Shown here piece by piece: positions 34,862 through 43,793 of a DNA stretch of 64,000 nt. A program made the position numbers and the translations under genes. The number at the start of each line of letters is the position of its first letter. The first letter of the stretch is position 1. The notes under the pieces are model-generated. The model was not told the DNA's origin. It saw only the letters and a list, made by a program, of their open reading frames with translations, and made no database searches. Origin of the DNA: RGIG4079 sp045646905 (GTDB lineage Bacteria > Bacteroidota > Bacteroidia > Bacteroidales > Muribaculaceae); NCBI GenBank assembly GCA_045646905.1, contig JAZRLP010000021.1, positions 1 to 64,000 on the forward strand, in the 5' to 3' direction.

Positions 34862-36214
34862 ATGAGCCTCTCGTGGTATAAATATAAAGAAAACTACTCG
34901 GCAATAATACGCTTGGGCATACCCATTTTGATAGGACAATTGGGCACTATCATCGTGGGCTTTGCCGACACCATTATGGTGGGGCAATATTCCACCGAGG
35001 CTCTCGCATCGGCTTCATTTGTCAACAACCTATTTTACACGGCAAATTTCGCGTGTATGGGCTTCACCTACGGATTGACTCCCTTGATAGGTGCAATGTT
35101 CTCACAAGGGCGCAAAAACGCCATAGGAGAGATTCTGCGCAATGGGGTAGTGCTCAACATCATCTTCTCGTTGCTCATAACAGGCATAATGTTTCTTTTC
35201 TATGTCAATATTGACAATATGGGACAACCCGAAGAACTACTCCCTCTCATTCGCCCATACTTCCTTTTGTTTCTTGCCGGATTAATCCCCACATCACTAT
35301 TCAATGCTTTTGCCCAGTGGTCCTATGCCATAGGCAATTCACGAATGCCCATGTGGATTATTCTCATTTCAAATATTGCGAATATCATAGGCAACTGGTT
35401 GCTTATTTATGGCAACCTCGGATTACCCGAAATGGGGCTAAATGGAGCTGGATTAAGCACTCTCTTTGCGCGATTGATATGTCCCATTGCCATTATTGCA
35501 ATATTCTTGGGACTCAAGAAATATCGCGAATATAGCCAAGGATTCTTCAATAGCAGCATAAGTTACCGACAACTAAAACACATCACCCTCACCTCGCTCC
35601 CCATAGCGCTACAATTATCGCTTGAGTCGGGGTCATTTACCTTCGCAGCCGTAGTAGCTGGTTGGCTCGGCGCTATCGAATTGGCCTCATATCAAATCAT
35701 TGTAATTGTGGGCACACTCGGCTTTTGCATCTATTATAGCATGGGGTCGAGCGTATCGGTTTTGGTTGCCAATGCAGCCGGCCGCAACGACCGAAAGGGT
35801 ATGCGACAAGTTGCCTTTGCTGGCTATCACATAATGCTTACACTCGCCACTATATCATCACTCATCTTCATATTCTTTGGTCGTGACCTCATGACGATAT
35901 TCACCGACGACACCGTGGTGATTGCTACTGCCTCAACATTGATTTTTCCCCTTGTGCTATATCAATTGGGCGACGCCACACAAATCAACTTCTCAAACGC
36001 ACTACGCGGCACCTCTAATGTGATGCCTATGTTGTGGATAGCCCTTGTGTGCTATGTAATCGTAGGCGTTCCGGCCACATATCTTCTTGCCATCACAGCC
36101 TCATTGGGCATCTTTGGTATTATATTGAGTTTCTCAATCCCCCTATTCCTCGCTGGTGTACTGTTCCTCTATTTCTTCATGAGAACAACCTCTCAAAATA
36201 AAGAGCAAAATTAG
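34862..36214 (+). CDS. MATE-family multidrug/cation efflux transporter
   Basis: A 450-aa inner-membrane antiporter with 12 predicted helices in two homologous halves, of the MATE (NorM-like) family that exports drugs or metabolites using Na+ or H+ gradients. Diagnostic segments are PILIGQLGTIIVGFADTIMV in helix 1 and SSVSVLVANAAGRND in the second half. The ATG at 34862 is chosen; the longer frame would need a TTG. It lies just after the terminator, so it has its own promoter, which I cannot place with confidence. The substrate is unknown. Confidence 0.93.
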   Translation: MSLSWYKYKENYSAIIRLGIPILIGQLGTIIVGFADTIMVGQYSTEALASASFVNNLFYTANFACMGFTYGLTPLIGAMFSQGRKNAIGEILRNGVVLNIIFSLLITGIMFLFYVNIDNMGQPEELLPLIRPYFLLFLAGLIPTSLFNAFAQWSYAIGNSRMPMWIILISNIANIIGNWLLIYGNLGLPEMGLNGAGLSTLFARLICPIAIIAIFLGLKKYREYSQGFFNSSISYRQLKHITLTSLPIALQLSLESGSFTFAAVVAGWLGAIELASYQIIVIVGTLGFCIYYSMGSSVSVLVANAAGRNDRKGMRQVAFAGYHIMLTLATISSLIFIFFGRDLMTIFTDDTVVIATASTLIFPLVLYQLGDATQINFSNALRGTSNVMPMLWIALVCYVIVGVPATYLLAITASLGIFGIILSFSIPLFLAGVLFLYFFMRTTSQNKEQN

Positions 36215-36394
36215 GGCATCTAATTGCGCCCCATAACAACTCCCCAAGTCGATAATTATCAACCACTCACAAGAATTTCACCAACTATTTTGACCATTTG
36301 ACATCTTGCGCCTTGGTTATTAAATTAAAAGTATTTACTGTTGTAATGATAAATACATTTATAAATACACACTAACCAATTTTTATCAAATATT

Positions 36395-37186
36395 ATGAAG
36401 AAAATTTCAACAAAAAAACTAATCATCATTATCACAGGATTGGCTCTATTGGCTGCTGGTTCATTATTTATCTACAAGAAATTTGCCAACCGTAACGACT
36501 ATAGCGAAGATAGTGATGGAGCATTTGACTATGTTGCTACAAAAACCTACAAAATGGGGCACCTCGATATTCCCACCCCTTGGGAATTCCGCCACTCCGA
36601 CAAAAAAATATACAAAGGCATTGACATATCGCACCACAACAAAGTAGTAGATTTTGACGCCCTAAAAAATCTTGATTTCATATATCATAAAGCCACCGAA
36701 GGCGGCTCTTTTAACGATCATCTATTTAAAACTCGCATGGAGAAATTTATAGAGAGACGCATTTATTGTGGTGCATATCACTTCTTTTCAACTACCTCGC
36801 CTGCCGAAAAACAATTTGAAAACTTCGCAAAAGTAGTTCCCAAAGACCTTCCTCTCATACCTATGCTTGATATAGAGATTAACAAAGGAAAATGGTCAAA
36901 GCGAAAACTCAACATAGAGCTCGATAAATGGATTAAACTCTGCCAAAAGCACTATGGTGTAAAACCTATCATTTATAGCAGCTCAGACTTTTATATCAAT
37001 TACAACTTAAAGCAACATGGCTGTAAATTTTGGTCGGGCGATGTCAACTATAAGCCAAAAGTAGAATGCATAATCCACCAAAAGAAAATCATACCCGTTA
37101 AAGGAATGGCTGGCAAAGTTGACTACAACGAAGCCTCTCAATTACCCCTCAACCCCAAAGCAAAATTTAAAAAAACCTCTTACTAA
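36395..37186 (+). CDS. GH25-family lysozyme-like muramidase with N-terminal membrane anchor
   Basis: A 263-aa protein with one N-terminal membrane segment (LIIIITGLALLAAGSLFIY), anchoring a glycoside hydrolase family 25 domain (about 65-255) that would cleave the beta-1,4 bond of peptidoglycan. GH25 landmarks are YKGIDISHHN (first catalytic Asp), ATEGGSFND, AYHFFSTTSPAEKQFENF and the acid pair LDIEIN (DxE). The domain is short for the family but complete. Isolated gene with its own terminator; a role in wall remodelling is likely. Confidence 0.9.
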   Translation: MKKISTKKLIIIITGLALLAAGSLFIYKKFANRNDYSEDSDGAFDYVATKTYKMGHLDIPTPWEFRHSDKKIYKGIDISHHNKVVDFDALKNLDFIYHKATEGGSFNDHLFKTRMEKFIERRIYCGAYHFFSTTSPAEKQFENFAKVVPKDLPLIPMLDIEINKGKWSKRKLNIELDKWIKLCQKHYGVKPIIYSSSDFYINYNLKQHGCKFWSGDVNYKPKVECIIHQKKIIPVKGMAGKVDYNEASQLPLNPKAKFKKTSY

Positions 37187-37190
37187 TAAA

Positions 37191-37220
37191 AAAGAACTCC
37201 ACACTTGTGGAGTTCTTTCT
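37191..37220 (+). terminator. Terminator of the GH25 gene
   Basis: 13-bp perfect stem AAAGAACTCCACA / TGTGGAGTTCTTT with a 2-base gap (CT), then T-rich DNA. Confidence 0.88.
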
Positions 37221-37289
37221 ATATATAATCAAATAATTCAGTCTTTTAAGCAATTAAAAATGTGGTAGAATTTCACTAAAAATTAAGGC

Positions 37290-37358
37290 AAAAAAAAAAT
37301 TGATTGTCATCGCGACAACCAATCTTCTTAACCTTAAATCTAATACCATGAAAAACAC
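37290..37358 (-). ncRNA. Candidate small RNA with promoter and terminator
   Basis: On the minus strand a TACCTTTG element is followed by about 40 bases of unstructured RNA (GTGTTTTTCATGGTATTAGA...) and then a 10-bp hairpin, ATTGGTTGTC / GACAATCAAT with one G-U pair, running into nine or more T. No open frame longer than a few codons fits. The sequence around ACCATGAAAAACACGATGCA on the plus strand resembles intergenic motifs I recall from other Bacteroidales genomes, suggesting a conserved family. Confidence 0.6.
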
Positions 37359-37362
37359 GATG

Positions 37363-37370
37363 CAAAGGTA
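37363..37370 (-). promoter_or_regulatory. -7 element of the candidate small RNA
   Basis: TACCTTTG on the minus strand. Just upstream lies a dyad, TATGTTATAAAACATA (37380-37395), which may be a regulator site. Confidence 0.55.
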
Positions 37371-37516
37371 TAACTTTTTATGTTATAAAACATAGTTTTG
37401 CACCACAAAATGCAGCATATTAACATTTTTTATACACCAACCACTCGCCGTGTTAATTATTTTAACCAAAACCGATTATTTTTAGTATCTTTCATGCGTT
37501 TATAAAATAAAAGCAC

Positions 37517-37524
37517 TACCTTTG
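37517..37524 (+). promoter_or_regulatory. -7 element of the Nudix gene
   Basis: TACCTTTG matches TAnnTTTG, 57 bp before the start codon. The rest of the 37219-37581 gap holds the small RNA described above. Confidence 0.6.
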
Positions 37525-37581
37525 TGTAGGTTTAACAAATATTAGATACACTTTTATATATCTCATATAATTAATTTTATT

Positions 37582-38292
37582 ATGGCTAACGAAACAAAAC
37601 AATACTGTTATGAATATTGGCGCCCATCGGTTGCTACCGATTGCGTGATTTTTGGTTTTGATGGCAAAAAATTAAAAGTACTATTAATTGAACGGAATTT
37701 AGAGCCCTTCAAGGGCTGTTGGGCTCTTCCTGGTGGATTCCTTCGTGAAAACGACAAAACTGCCGAAGATTGCGCCCTACGCGAGCTAAAAGAGGAAACT
37801 AACTTAGATGTGTCGCCCGATCGTTTGTGGCAATTGGGAGTATTCTCTGAAATGAATCGCGACCCTCGCAATCGTGTCATTTCACTCGCCTACTATGCTC
37901 TCGTTACACCAAGCGATGTAGTAGGGGGCGACGATGCAGCAAAAGCTCAATGGTTTGATATCGATAACATTCCTCCATTGGCCTTTGACCACGCACAAAT
38001 TATTGAAAATGCTCGCAATGCCATCAAGCAACAAATACATTTTGAACCCATCGGATATGACCTCCTTGGCGAAGAGTTTACCATTACACAAGTGCAAACT
38101 CTCTACGAAACAATCCAAGGCGCTACATACGACCGTCGCAACTTTGCTCGAAAAATTCAATCAAGCGGGTTCCTCATCCCTCTTGGCAAAAAAGTTGTAG
38201 GCACAGCCCACAAAGCACCACAACTATTCACTTGCGACAAAACAATTTTCAAAGAAAAAGCTCGACAACTAAAATTTGAGACAAAAAAATAA
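37582..38292 (+). CDS. Nudix hydrolase-like protein with C-terminal winged helix (NrtR/AraR-like regulator)
   Basis: A 236-aa protein: a Nudix domain (about 15-150) followed by a winged-helix domain (FTITQVQTLYETIQGATYDR...NFARKIQSSGFLIPLG). This is the layout of the NrtR family, whose members sense sugar or nucleotide derivatives and control NAD or sugar catabolism genes; AraR of Bacteroides belongs here. The Nudix box reads GGFLRENDKTAEDCALRELKEET. Compared with the GX5EX7REUXEE consensus it has one extra residue and lacks the first Glu at the expected place, so it may bind rather than hydrolyse its ligand. No target operon is adjacent. Confidence 0.88.
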   Translation: MANETKQYCYEYWRPSVATDCVIFGFDGKKLKVLLIERNLEPFKGCWALPGGFLRENDKTAEDCALRELKEETNLDVSPDRLWQLGVFSEMNRDPRNRVISLAYYALVTPSDVVGGDDAAKAQWFDIDNIPPLAFDHAQIIENARNAIKQQIHFEPIGYDLLGEEFTITQVQTLYETIQGATYDRRNFARKIQSSGFLIPLGKKVVGTAHKAPQLFTCDKTIFKEKARQLKFETKK

Positions 38293-38301
38293 AACATACC
38301 C

Positions 38302-38592
38302 ATGAATTCTATAAACGACGAAATAAAGACTATGCTCAATGAGGGTAGGAGCGAAGGCGAGATTATAGGCTATCTTATGACTGTCCATGGCATAAGCACC
38401 ACTCTCGCCCTAACGATGGTGAAACGCGCCAAGACAGCCATCGCCAACGAAAACGCGCCCCAAACCCCCTCTAAAGCCAAAGATTTCTCGTTAACTATAT
38501 TCACAATATTGATTATTGCAGCAATCATCGTGGGAATAGGATATTTCATGTGGGAACGCATCGCAATGATAATAGAGGCCTTGACACTATAA
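38302..38592 (+). CDS. Small single-span membrane protein, function unknown
   Basis: A 96-aa protein with a soluble helical N-terminus (INDEIKTMLNEGRSEGEIIG, then TTLALTMVKRAKTAI) and one C-terminal membrane helix (TIFTILIIAAIIVGIGYFMW). It is 9 bp after the Nudix gene and likely co-transcribed, ending at a strong terminator. No family is recognised. Confidence 0.65.
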   Translation: MNSINDEIKTMLNEGRSEGEIIGYLMTVHGISTTLALTMVKRAKTAIANENAPQTPSKAKDFSLTIFTILIIAAIIVGIGYFMWERIAMIIEALTL

Positions 38593-38614
38593 GTCGGCCT
38601 TGGGTGCTAAATAC

Positions 38615-38650
38615 AAAAATGGTGTGTCATTGATTGTGACACACCATTTT
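38615..38650. terminator. Bidirectional terminator between convergent genes
   Basis: 14-bp stem (AAAATGGTGTGTCA / TGACACACCATTTT) with a 7-base loop and T tracts on both strands. Confidence 0.93.
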
Positions 38651-38670
38651 TTCATATCTTTAAATTTCAA

Positions 38671-38952
38671 TTACACAGCTCCGGGGAGCATCCACATAGC
38701 CACATGCGTGAGCAACATCAACGCTATCAATATGGCAGTCATTTCGGGTCGCTGACGATAACATATCCACGCCAAGATAGCCGATGCAACAACATATAGG
38801 GGATACATGAGAATAAATATCTTTATTTCATCATATCGCATCACACTACATTTACCTATAATCACAGGCAACAACAACACAGGCATAGCTGAAATCACTA
38901 TAAGCAATTTCACCCACCATGGAAATTTTCTTTTAACTATATCTTCGCTCAT
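38671..38952 (-). CDS. Small three-span membrane protein, function unknown
   Basis: A 93-aa protein with three hydrophobic stretches (WVKLLIVISAMPVLLLPVII, FILMYPLYVVASAILAWICY and MTAILIALMLLTHVAMWMLP). Its start overlaps the end of the epimerase gene by 4 bp (ATGA), so it is translated with it. No family is recognised. Confidence 0.65.
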   Translation of the reverse strand: MSEDIVKRKFPWWVKLLIVISAMPVLLLPVIIGKCSVMRYDEIKIFILMYPLYVVASAILAWICYRQRPEMTAILIALMLLTHVAMWMLPGAV

Positions 38953-39983
38953 CTCTTTTTCTTCCCCTCTTTAGCACGCTCTTTGTCGGCAAGATAAGCC
39001 TCCACGGTAACTTTTATTCCTTTTTCAAGCGAAAATTGAGGATTAAAATTAAAATCTCGTTTGGCATCGCTCACATCGCACGACCAATTGCGTTGCTTCA
39101 TAATCTTAAACTTGTCGCGATTGAGCGTACTTGCTTTCATTTGCACTGCAGCCCATTTCTCGGCAACATACGAAGCGATATACACCATCCACATAGGCAA
39201 CTTCATAGGAATAACCCATTTGCCACCCAACTCACGAGCCACGATGTCGCGAAACTCCTTTTGAGTATAACTTCTATCTTCCGAAATGATATATTTCTTT
39301 TTCACCACACCGGCCTCATAGGCGTCAAACATGGCATTTACCAAGTCCTCAACATATATAAATGTGAGCAATTGCTTGCGATAACCCACGCCAAAGTCCC
39401 AATGCGAATCAATGCTCTTTATCATCATCAAATAATCCTTTTCATGTGGGCCATACACACCAGTAGGGCGGAAGATGATATAAGGGAAATCGGGAATCAT
39501 CTCAAGATATGTTTCAGCCTTAATCTTCGACAATCCATATCGAGTGTTGGGATTAGGAATAGTCGATGAGGTTATAGGTGTATAGGTCTTCTCATCACCC
39601 ATCCCCAACGCGCTGAGGCTACTCATAAACAAGAATCGTTGCGGAATCTTGTCGAGATCTTGCAACACCTCTACAAACGAACGAAGGTAATTATAATTTA
39701 TGCGATTAAAGTCTAAATAATTGGCACATTTGGTAGCGCCGAGGTTATAGATAATAAAATCCCACTTTTCACCCTCGGGCAAAGCCTCTTTAAGCGATTG
39801 CGCCATAGCCTCCTCATTGTCATAATCAAGCACCACAAAATGAAGACGCTCATCGGTGAGATAACGACGAGAGGTCGATTCACGCACAGCCACATAAGTG
39901 TCAAAACCACGACGCAAACCTTCATCGGCAATAAAACCACCGATAAACCCACCGGCCCCCACAACCAAAAGTTTCTTGTTCAT
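38949..39983 (-). CDS. NAD-dependent epimerase/dehydratase, extended SDR
   Basis: A 344-aa extended short-chain dehydrogenase. The N-terminal Rossmann motif VVGAGGFIGGFIADE binds NAD(P), and the catalytic Tyr-Lys pair is YGLSKIKAE with an upstream FLFMSSLSALG serine. Later segments (FIYVEDLVNAMFDAYE and FRPTGVYGP) match the family. Likely acts on a nucleotide sugar or steroid-like substrate; the exact reaction cannot be told. A C-terminal basic tail (KERAKEGKKKR) is present. It is first in a two-gene unit with the small membrane protein. Confidence 0.88.
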   Translation of the reverse strand: MNKKLLVVGAGGFIGGFIADEGLRRGFDTYVAVRESTSRRYLTDERLHFVVLDYDNEEAMAQSLKEALPEGEKWDFIIYNLGATKCANYLDFNRINYNYLRSFVEVLQDLDKIPQRFLFMSSLSALGMGDEKTYTPITSSTIPNPNTRYGLSKIKAETYLEMIPDFPYIIFRPTGVYGPHEKDYLMMIKSIDSHWDFGVGYRKQLLTFIYVEDLVNAMFDAYEAGVVKKKYIISEDRSYTQKEFRDIVARELGGKWVIPMKLPMWMVYIASYVAEKWAAVQMKASTLNRDKFKIMKQRNWSCDVSDAKRDFNFNPQFSLEKGIKVTVEAYLADKERAKEGKKKR

Positions 39984-39993
39984 ACCTATATAT

Positions 39994-40069
39994 ATTCAAA
40001 TTTATTTGAATGAAATATCTCTCGTATGCTCGTAGATAACAACATTCTATCTTATTCAATGCAAATTTA
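39994..40069 (-). promoter_or_regulatory. Promoter region and dyad upstream of the epimerase
   Basis: On the minus strand TAAATTTG (40069-40062) is a -7 match. Between it and the start codon lies the 18-bp dyad ATTCAAATttATTTGAAT (39994-40011), a possible operator in the leader. From 40070 to 40389 I see only AT-rich DNA with a 7-bp hairpin (AAAGATT / AATCTTT, 40240-40260). Confidence 0.45.
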
Positions 40070-40389
40070 ATAATTTGTAATTTAGAATTCACTATATTTA
40101 CATAAATTTACACTCTGCTCCATGCCATATCAATTTCATCTTTAAATAAAACTATATTCACCTTAGAAAAAACATATTTTTTCATAAAAATACACATAAC
40201 TAATCTTGTCGATTACTTTTTCTCCCAATTTTCCACTAAAAAGATTGAGAAGTAATCTTTAATTATATACTTTATTAAATCTATTCAGTGAAATTCTGTA
40301 ATTTCTTCGTGAAGTACTCCTTATTCCTAAAAAATTGCAAAATGGGGTGGTTTTCAATCGTTTTGTGTGGGATATTCGTTTTGTTGTTG

Positions 40390-40397
40390 TAAATTTG
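40390..40397 (+). promoter_or_regulatory. -7 element of the dapB operon
   Basis: TAAATTTG matches TAnnTTTG, giving a leader of about 60 bases before dapB. A TTTG lies 24 bp upstream, slightly too far for the usual spacing. Confidence 0.45.
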
Positions 40398-40461
40398 TGG
40401 AATATTTAAGATTTTCCCTAATTATGACCTTTTTTTGAGGTTGATTTTTTTGATATAAACG

Positions 40462-41211
40462 ATGAAAATAGCTCTCATAGGATATGGAAAGATGGGTAAG
40501 ACGATTGAACGAATTGCCCTTGGTCGTGGACACGAAATAGTGTGCACTATCGATATAGATAACCCTCAAGATTTTGATAGCGATGCTTTTCGCAGTGCCG
40601 ATGTGGCTATCGAATTCACTACTCCCGCTACGGCTGTGGATAACTACTACAAGGCGTTTGCCCAAGGTGTGCCTGTGGTGAGTGGTAGCACCGGATGGAC
40701 TGCTCGTATGCCCGAAATAAAGGCATTATGCGATGAAGGTAAGGCGACTTTCTTCTGGACTTCAAATTATAGTCTGGGCGTGAATCTATTCTTTGCGCTC
40801 AACAAATATCTCGGTCAGTTGATGGATAATTTCAACAACTACTCTCCTTCAATGAAGGAAATTCACCACATTCATAAACTCGACCACCCAAGCGGCACTG
40901 CTATCACTCTTGCCGAGGGGTTGATTGAGAAGGTGGCGCGCATCGATGCTTGGACCGAGGATGAAAATGCTCCCGCCTCATCGCTCCCCATCTATCACGA
41001 GCGTGAAGGGGAGGTGCCTGGCACTCACATTATCGCATGGGATTCTGAGGTGGATACTATCACTATCGAACACAAGGCTAAAAGCCGTGAAGGATTTGCC
41101 CTTGGTGCTGTAGTGGCTGCCGAATGGGTGTGTGGTCGCAAAGGTTTCCTCACTATGAATCAACTCATGCACGGATTAATAAAAAACTCACATCTACTTG
41201 ATATTAAATAA
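40462..41211 (+). CDS. dapB: 4-hydroxy-tetrahydrodipicolinate reductase
   Basis: Diaminopimelate/lysine pathway enzyme that reduces the product of DapA with NAD(P)H, supplying the peptidoglycan cross-link residue. The 249-aa sequence begins with the dinucleotide fold MKIALIGYGKMGKTIERIA. It carries the family signature EIHHIHKLDHPSGTAITLAE (substrate-binding and catalytic His-His and Lys). Full length. It is 7 bp upstream of lepB, so dapB, lepB and the wbqC-like gene form one operon. Confidence 0.96.
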   Translation: MKIALIGYGKMGKTIERIALGRGHEIVCTIDIDNPQDFDSDAFRSADVAIEFTTPATAVDNYYKAFAQGVPVVSGSTGWTARMPEIKALCDEGKATFFWTSNYSLGVNLFFALNKYLGQLMDNFNNYSPSMKEIHHIHKLDHPSGTAITLAEGLIEKVARIDAWTEDENAPASSLPIYHEREGEVPGTHIIAWDSEVDTITIEHKAKSREGFALGAVVAAEWVCGRKGFLTMNQLMHGLIKNSHLLDIK

Positions 41212-41218
41212 GTAAAAC

Positions 41219-42667
41219 ATGGACAGCAAAGCTATTATTGAAAAAATAAAATCGCAAGTAAAAGCTACTAAAACAACTCGTTGGATAAGATTTGGCCTCG
41301 TTGCTCTTCTATTCTTTGCTTGGGTTGCTTGGATGGGCAATTGGTGGTTGTCAATCTTCATCCTTTTGCTATTTGATATCTACATCACTGGTTTCATTCC
41401 TTTCGATTGGTGGAAAGAGAGCAAAAACAAAGTGGTAAGAACGGTGATGAGCTGGGTTGATGCCATAGTGTATGCATTGATATTGGTTTACTTCGTTTTT
41501 GCCTTTGTGGGACAAAACTACCAAATCCCCTCATCTTCTCTTGAAAAAACTTTGTTGACTGGCGACTATTTGTGGGTTAACAAGATGGTTTATGGCCCTC
41601 GTGTGCCTATGACTCCTGTGCATTTCCCATTGGTACACAACACTTTGCCTATTATAAACACAAAGAGTTATCTCGACAAACCATCGATTGAATATCGCCG
41701 ATTGAAAGGATTGCGCAATGTGGAACTTGGCGACATCGTAGTATTTAACTTCCCCGCTGGTGACACCGTGCCAGTAAAAGTTGGCAACCCCGACTATTAC
41801 ACTCTGGTGAAAATGGTGGGACGCGACTTTATCAATTACAACAAAGACCAATTTGGCGAAATCATATATCGTCCTGTTGACCGTCGCGAAAACTATGTGA
41901 AACGATGCGTAGGATTGCCCGGTCAAAAATTTCAAATCAAAAACGGAGTTATCTACACCGATGGCGTGGCTCAAAAACAACCCGAAAATGTGCAATTTAA
42001 CTATATCGTTCAAACCAAAACGCCTATCACCGATGCCGAATGGGAAGAACTCGGCATTGCTATTGAAGACCGCAGAGTGGCCGATTTGAGCAATCCCGAT
42101 GAACGAATGGGATTGATTGCCTCGGGGTTTGACCTCAAATCACCCATATACATACCACCTCTAACCAATGAAATGCTCACCAAACTCAATGCAAACAGCA
42201 ATGTGGTGAAAATTACCAAATTGGGCGAATCGGCATTTATACGCCCCGAATATCTCTATCCCGATATTGTTTCGGACAAATGGACAAGCTATAACTATGG
42301 TGGCGAAGAGGGGTTGATTATCCCAAAGAAAGGTATGACCATCGACCTCACCGAAGATAATTGGCATCGCTACAACCGCTGTATTCGCAACTACGAACAC
42401 AATTATGATGCATATCTAAAAGATGGCAAAGTGTATATCGGTGGCAAACCTACCGACAAATATACATTCAAGATGGACTACTATTTTATGATGGGCGACA
42501 ATCGCGACAATTCGCTCGACTCGCGTTTCTGGGGTTTTGTTCCCGAAGACCACATCATAGGAACTCCAATGATTATACTCATTTCATTTGATAAAGATAA
42601 AAACTTGTTTAATGGAGGTATCCGTTGGAACCGCATATTTAAAAGCGCCAACCCCGACAAAAATTAA
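41219..42667 (+). CDS. lepB: Signal peptidase I, long Bacteroidetes form
   Basis: Membrane serine protease that removes signal peptides from exported proteins. Three N-terminal hydrophobic segments precede the catalytic domain. The nucleophile is Ser107 in IPSSSLEKTLL, with Leu in place of the usual Met after it, and the general base is Lys228 in RRENYVKRCVGLPG. Box E, MGDNRDNSLDSRFWG, is near the C-terminus. At 482 aa it is much longer than E. coli LepB (324) because of two insertions (about 135-195 and 245-400), normal for Bacteroidetes. It overlaps the start of the next gene by one base. Confidence 0.95.
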   Translation: MDSKAIIEKIKSQVKATKTTRWIRFGLVALLFFAWVAWMGNWWLSIFILLLFDIYITGFIPFDWWKESKNKVVRTVMSWVDAIVYALILVYFVFAFVGQNYQIPSSSLEKTLLTGDYLWVNKMVYGPRVPMTPVHFPLVHNTLPIINTKSYLDKPSIEYRRLKGLRNVELGDIVVFNFPAGDTVPVKVGNPDYYTLVKMVGRDFINYNKDQFGEIIYRPVDRRENYVKRCVGLPGQKFQIKNGVIYTDGVAQKQPENVQFNYIVQTKTPITDAEWEELGIAIEDRRVADLSNPDERMGLIASGFDLKSPIYIPPLTNEMLTKLNANSNVVKITKLGESAFIRPEYLYPDIVSDKWTSYNYGGEEGLIIPKKGMTIDLTEDNWHRYNRCIRNYEHNYDAYLKDGKVYIGGKPTDKYTFKMDYYFMMGDNRDNSLDSRFWGFVPEDHIIGTPMIILISFDKDKNLFNGGIRWNRIFKSANPDKN

Positions 42668-43332
42668 TGTCATCACCCCTCATAAAATATAACGATACAA
42701 CCCTTGTGCTGCCACCTGCCTTGTGTGGCAGCATTGGTTATTATTCACTAATGGCAAGCCACAAAAATGTGGTGATTGATCGTTATTGCCGCTACGACAA
42801 ACGTCGCAAACTCATACATCGCTATGACATTGCCGATGTAAACGGCCGTCTAACTCTCACAGTTCCCATTACAAAACCTCGCATAGGTGCCACTTGGAAC
42901 GATGCCGGAGTGTCGGCACATGGTGGGTGGTGGAATATCCACAAAGTGGCATTGTGGTCGGCCTATGGTCGCACACCATTCTTTGAATACTATATCGACG
43001 AATTGATGCCCTATCTGCAACCACGCGACGGCGTTCAGCCCGAATCGTTGATGGACCTCAACACAGGCATCGATGCAATAATTCGTCGCATTGCCGGCAT
43101 CGAGAGCAATGTGCGATATGAACTCACAGCCGAAGAAAAAGAATTGATAACTAATGGCGATAAATCAATTATTGACCACCGAAATAGTAATTTTGAACTT
43201 GAACAACCTTTAGAATACTATCAAGTGAGAGCCACACAACAAGGTTTTATTCCCAACCTCACAATGCTCGACCTCATTTTCAACATGGGACCCGAAACAC
43301 CCCTCGTGTTGAAAAAGATTATCGAACAATAA
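42667..43332 (+). CDS. WbqC-family protein
   Basis: A 221-aa protein of the WbqC-like family, often found near polysaccharide or glycosylation genes, where members are thought to act on sugar nucleotides or amino-sugars. Family features are VLPPALCGSIGYYSLMASHK, the RYDKRRKLIHRYDIA segment and the RIGATWNDAGVSAHGGWWN region. In many Bacteroidetes it directly follows lepB, as here (TAATG overlap), so it belongs to the dapB-lepB operon. Its precise reaction is unknown. Confidence 0.87.
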   Translation: MSSPLIKYNDTTLVLPPALCGSIGYYSLMASHKNVVIDRYCRYDKRRKLIHRYDIADVNGRLTLTVPITKPRIGATWNDAGVSAHGGWWNIHKVALWSAYGRTPFFEYYIDELMPYLQPRDGVQPESLMDLNTGIDAIIRRIAGIESNVRYELTAEEKELITNGDKSIIDHRNSNFELEQPLEYYQVRATQQGFIPNLTMLDLIFNMGPETPLVLKKIIEQ

Positions 43333-43526
43333 CTTATAAAAGCACCATTTTGGGCATCATTAACATAAATATTCATTCTTTTCGCTTTCTTTAAACAATT
43401 TAGAAGAACGACAAGTATCTAAAATAACTTTCTAATAAACAGTTAATGCTATTTTGCATAATATAACAAACATAATGTCATAACAAAATTTGATTTTCTT
43501 TTTAACACAAGATAAATATTTTGTAT

Positions 43527-43534
43527 TATATTTG
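43527..43534 (+). promoter_or_regulatory. -7 element of the structured RNA
   Basis: TATATTTG matches TAnnTTTG and directly precedes the first helix of the RNA. The 43333-43526 stretch before it is AT-rich with nothing else I recognise. Confidence 0.65.
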
Positions 43535-43733
43535 CAAATGCGTTGGATAAAACCAACGCAAAACAGATTAAAATATATTGCTCAACGCTGTCTGAATCAC
43601 CACCTCGGAACAAAAACGAGCAAAATAACATTCCTATTGAGAGTGTGCACTATAGTGCAGGCTTTCTCGTATAGGATTGTGGCTTGTGGTGAGCCTAGAC
43701 AGCGTATGACGAAAGTCTGCGCTTTTCTTTTTT
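43535..43733 (+). ncRNA. Multi-helix RNA element with intrinsic terminator
   Basis: About 190 nt can fold into: P1 TGCGTTGG/CCAACGCA (43539-43546 with 43553-43560); P2 CGCTGTCT/AGACAGCG (43586-43593 with 43697-43704); P3 TCACCAC/GTGGTGA (43597-43603 with 43686-43692); P4 CTCG/CGAG (43604-43607 with 43617-43620); and P5 ACATTCCTAT/ATAGGATTGT extended by GAGA/TCTC and the palindrome TGCACTATAGTGCA. A terminator (AGCG tat GAC GAAA GTC tg CGCT, 43701-43723, then T-rich) uses the 3' arm of P2, so P2 and the terminator compete. It is either a stand-alone RNA (6S/Bacteroidales-1-like length) or a leader controlling the gene at 43794. Confidence 0.75.
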
Positions 43734-43793
43734 ATGATTGGAATCAGTGCAGATAAAAAAGGCAATATTGCACAAAACTATAAAAATACAATT

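Noticed and set aside
36251..36263. Isolated TTATCAACC as DnaA box
   Set aside because: Single copy with a further mismatch, no cluster around it.
40240..40260. AAAGATT/AATCTTT hairpin as terminator
   Set aside because: No gene ends nearby and no T tract follows; probably chance in AT-rich DNA.
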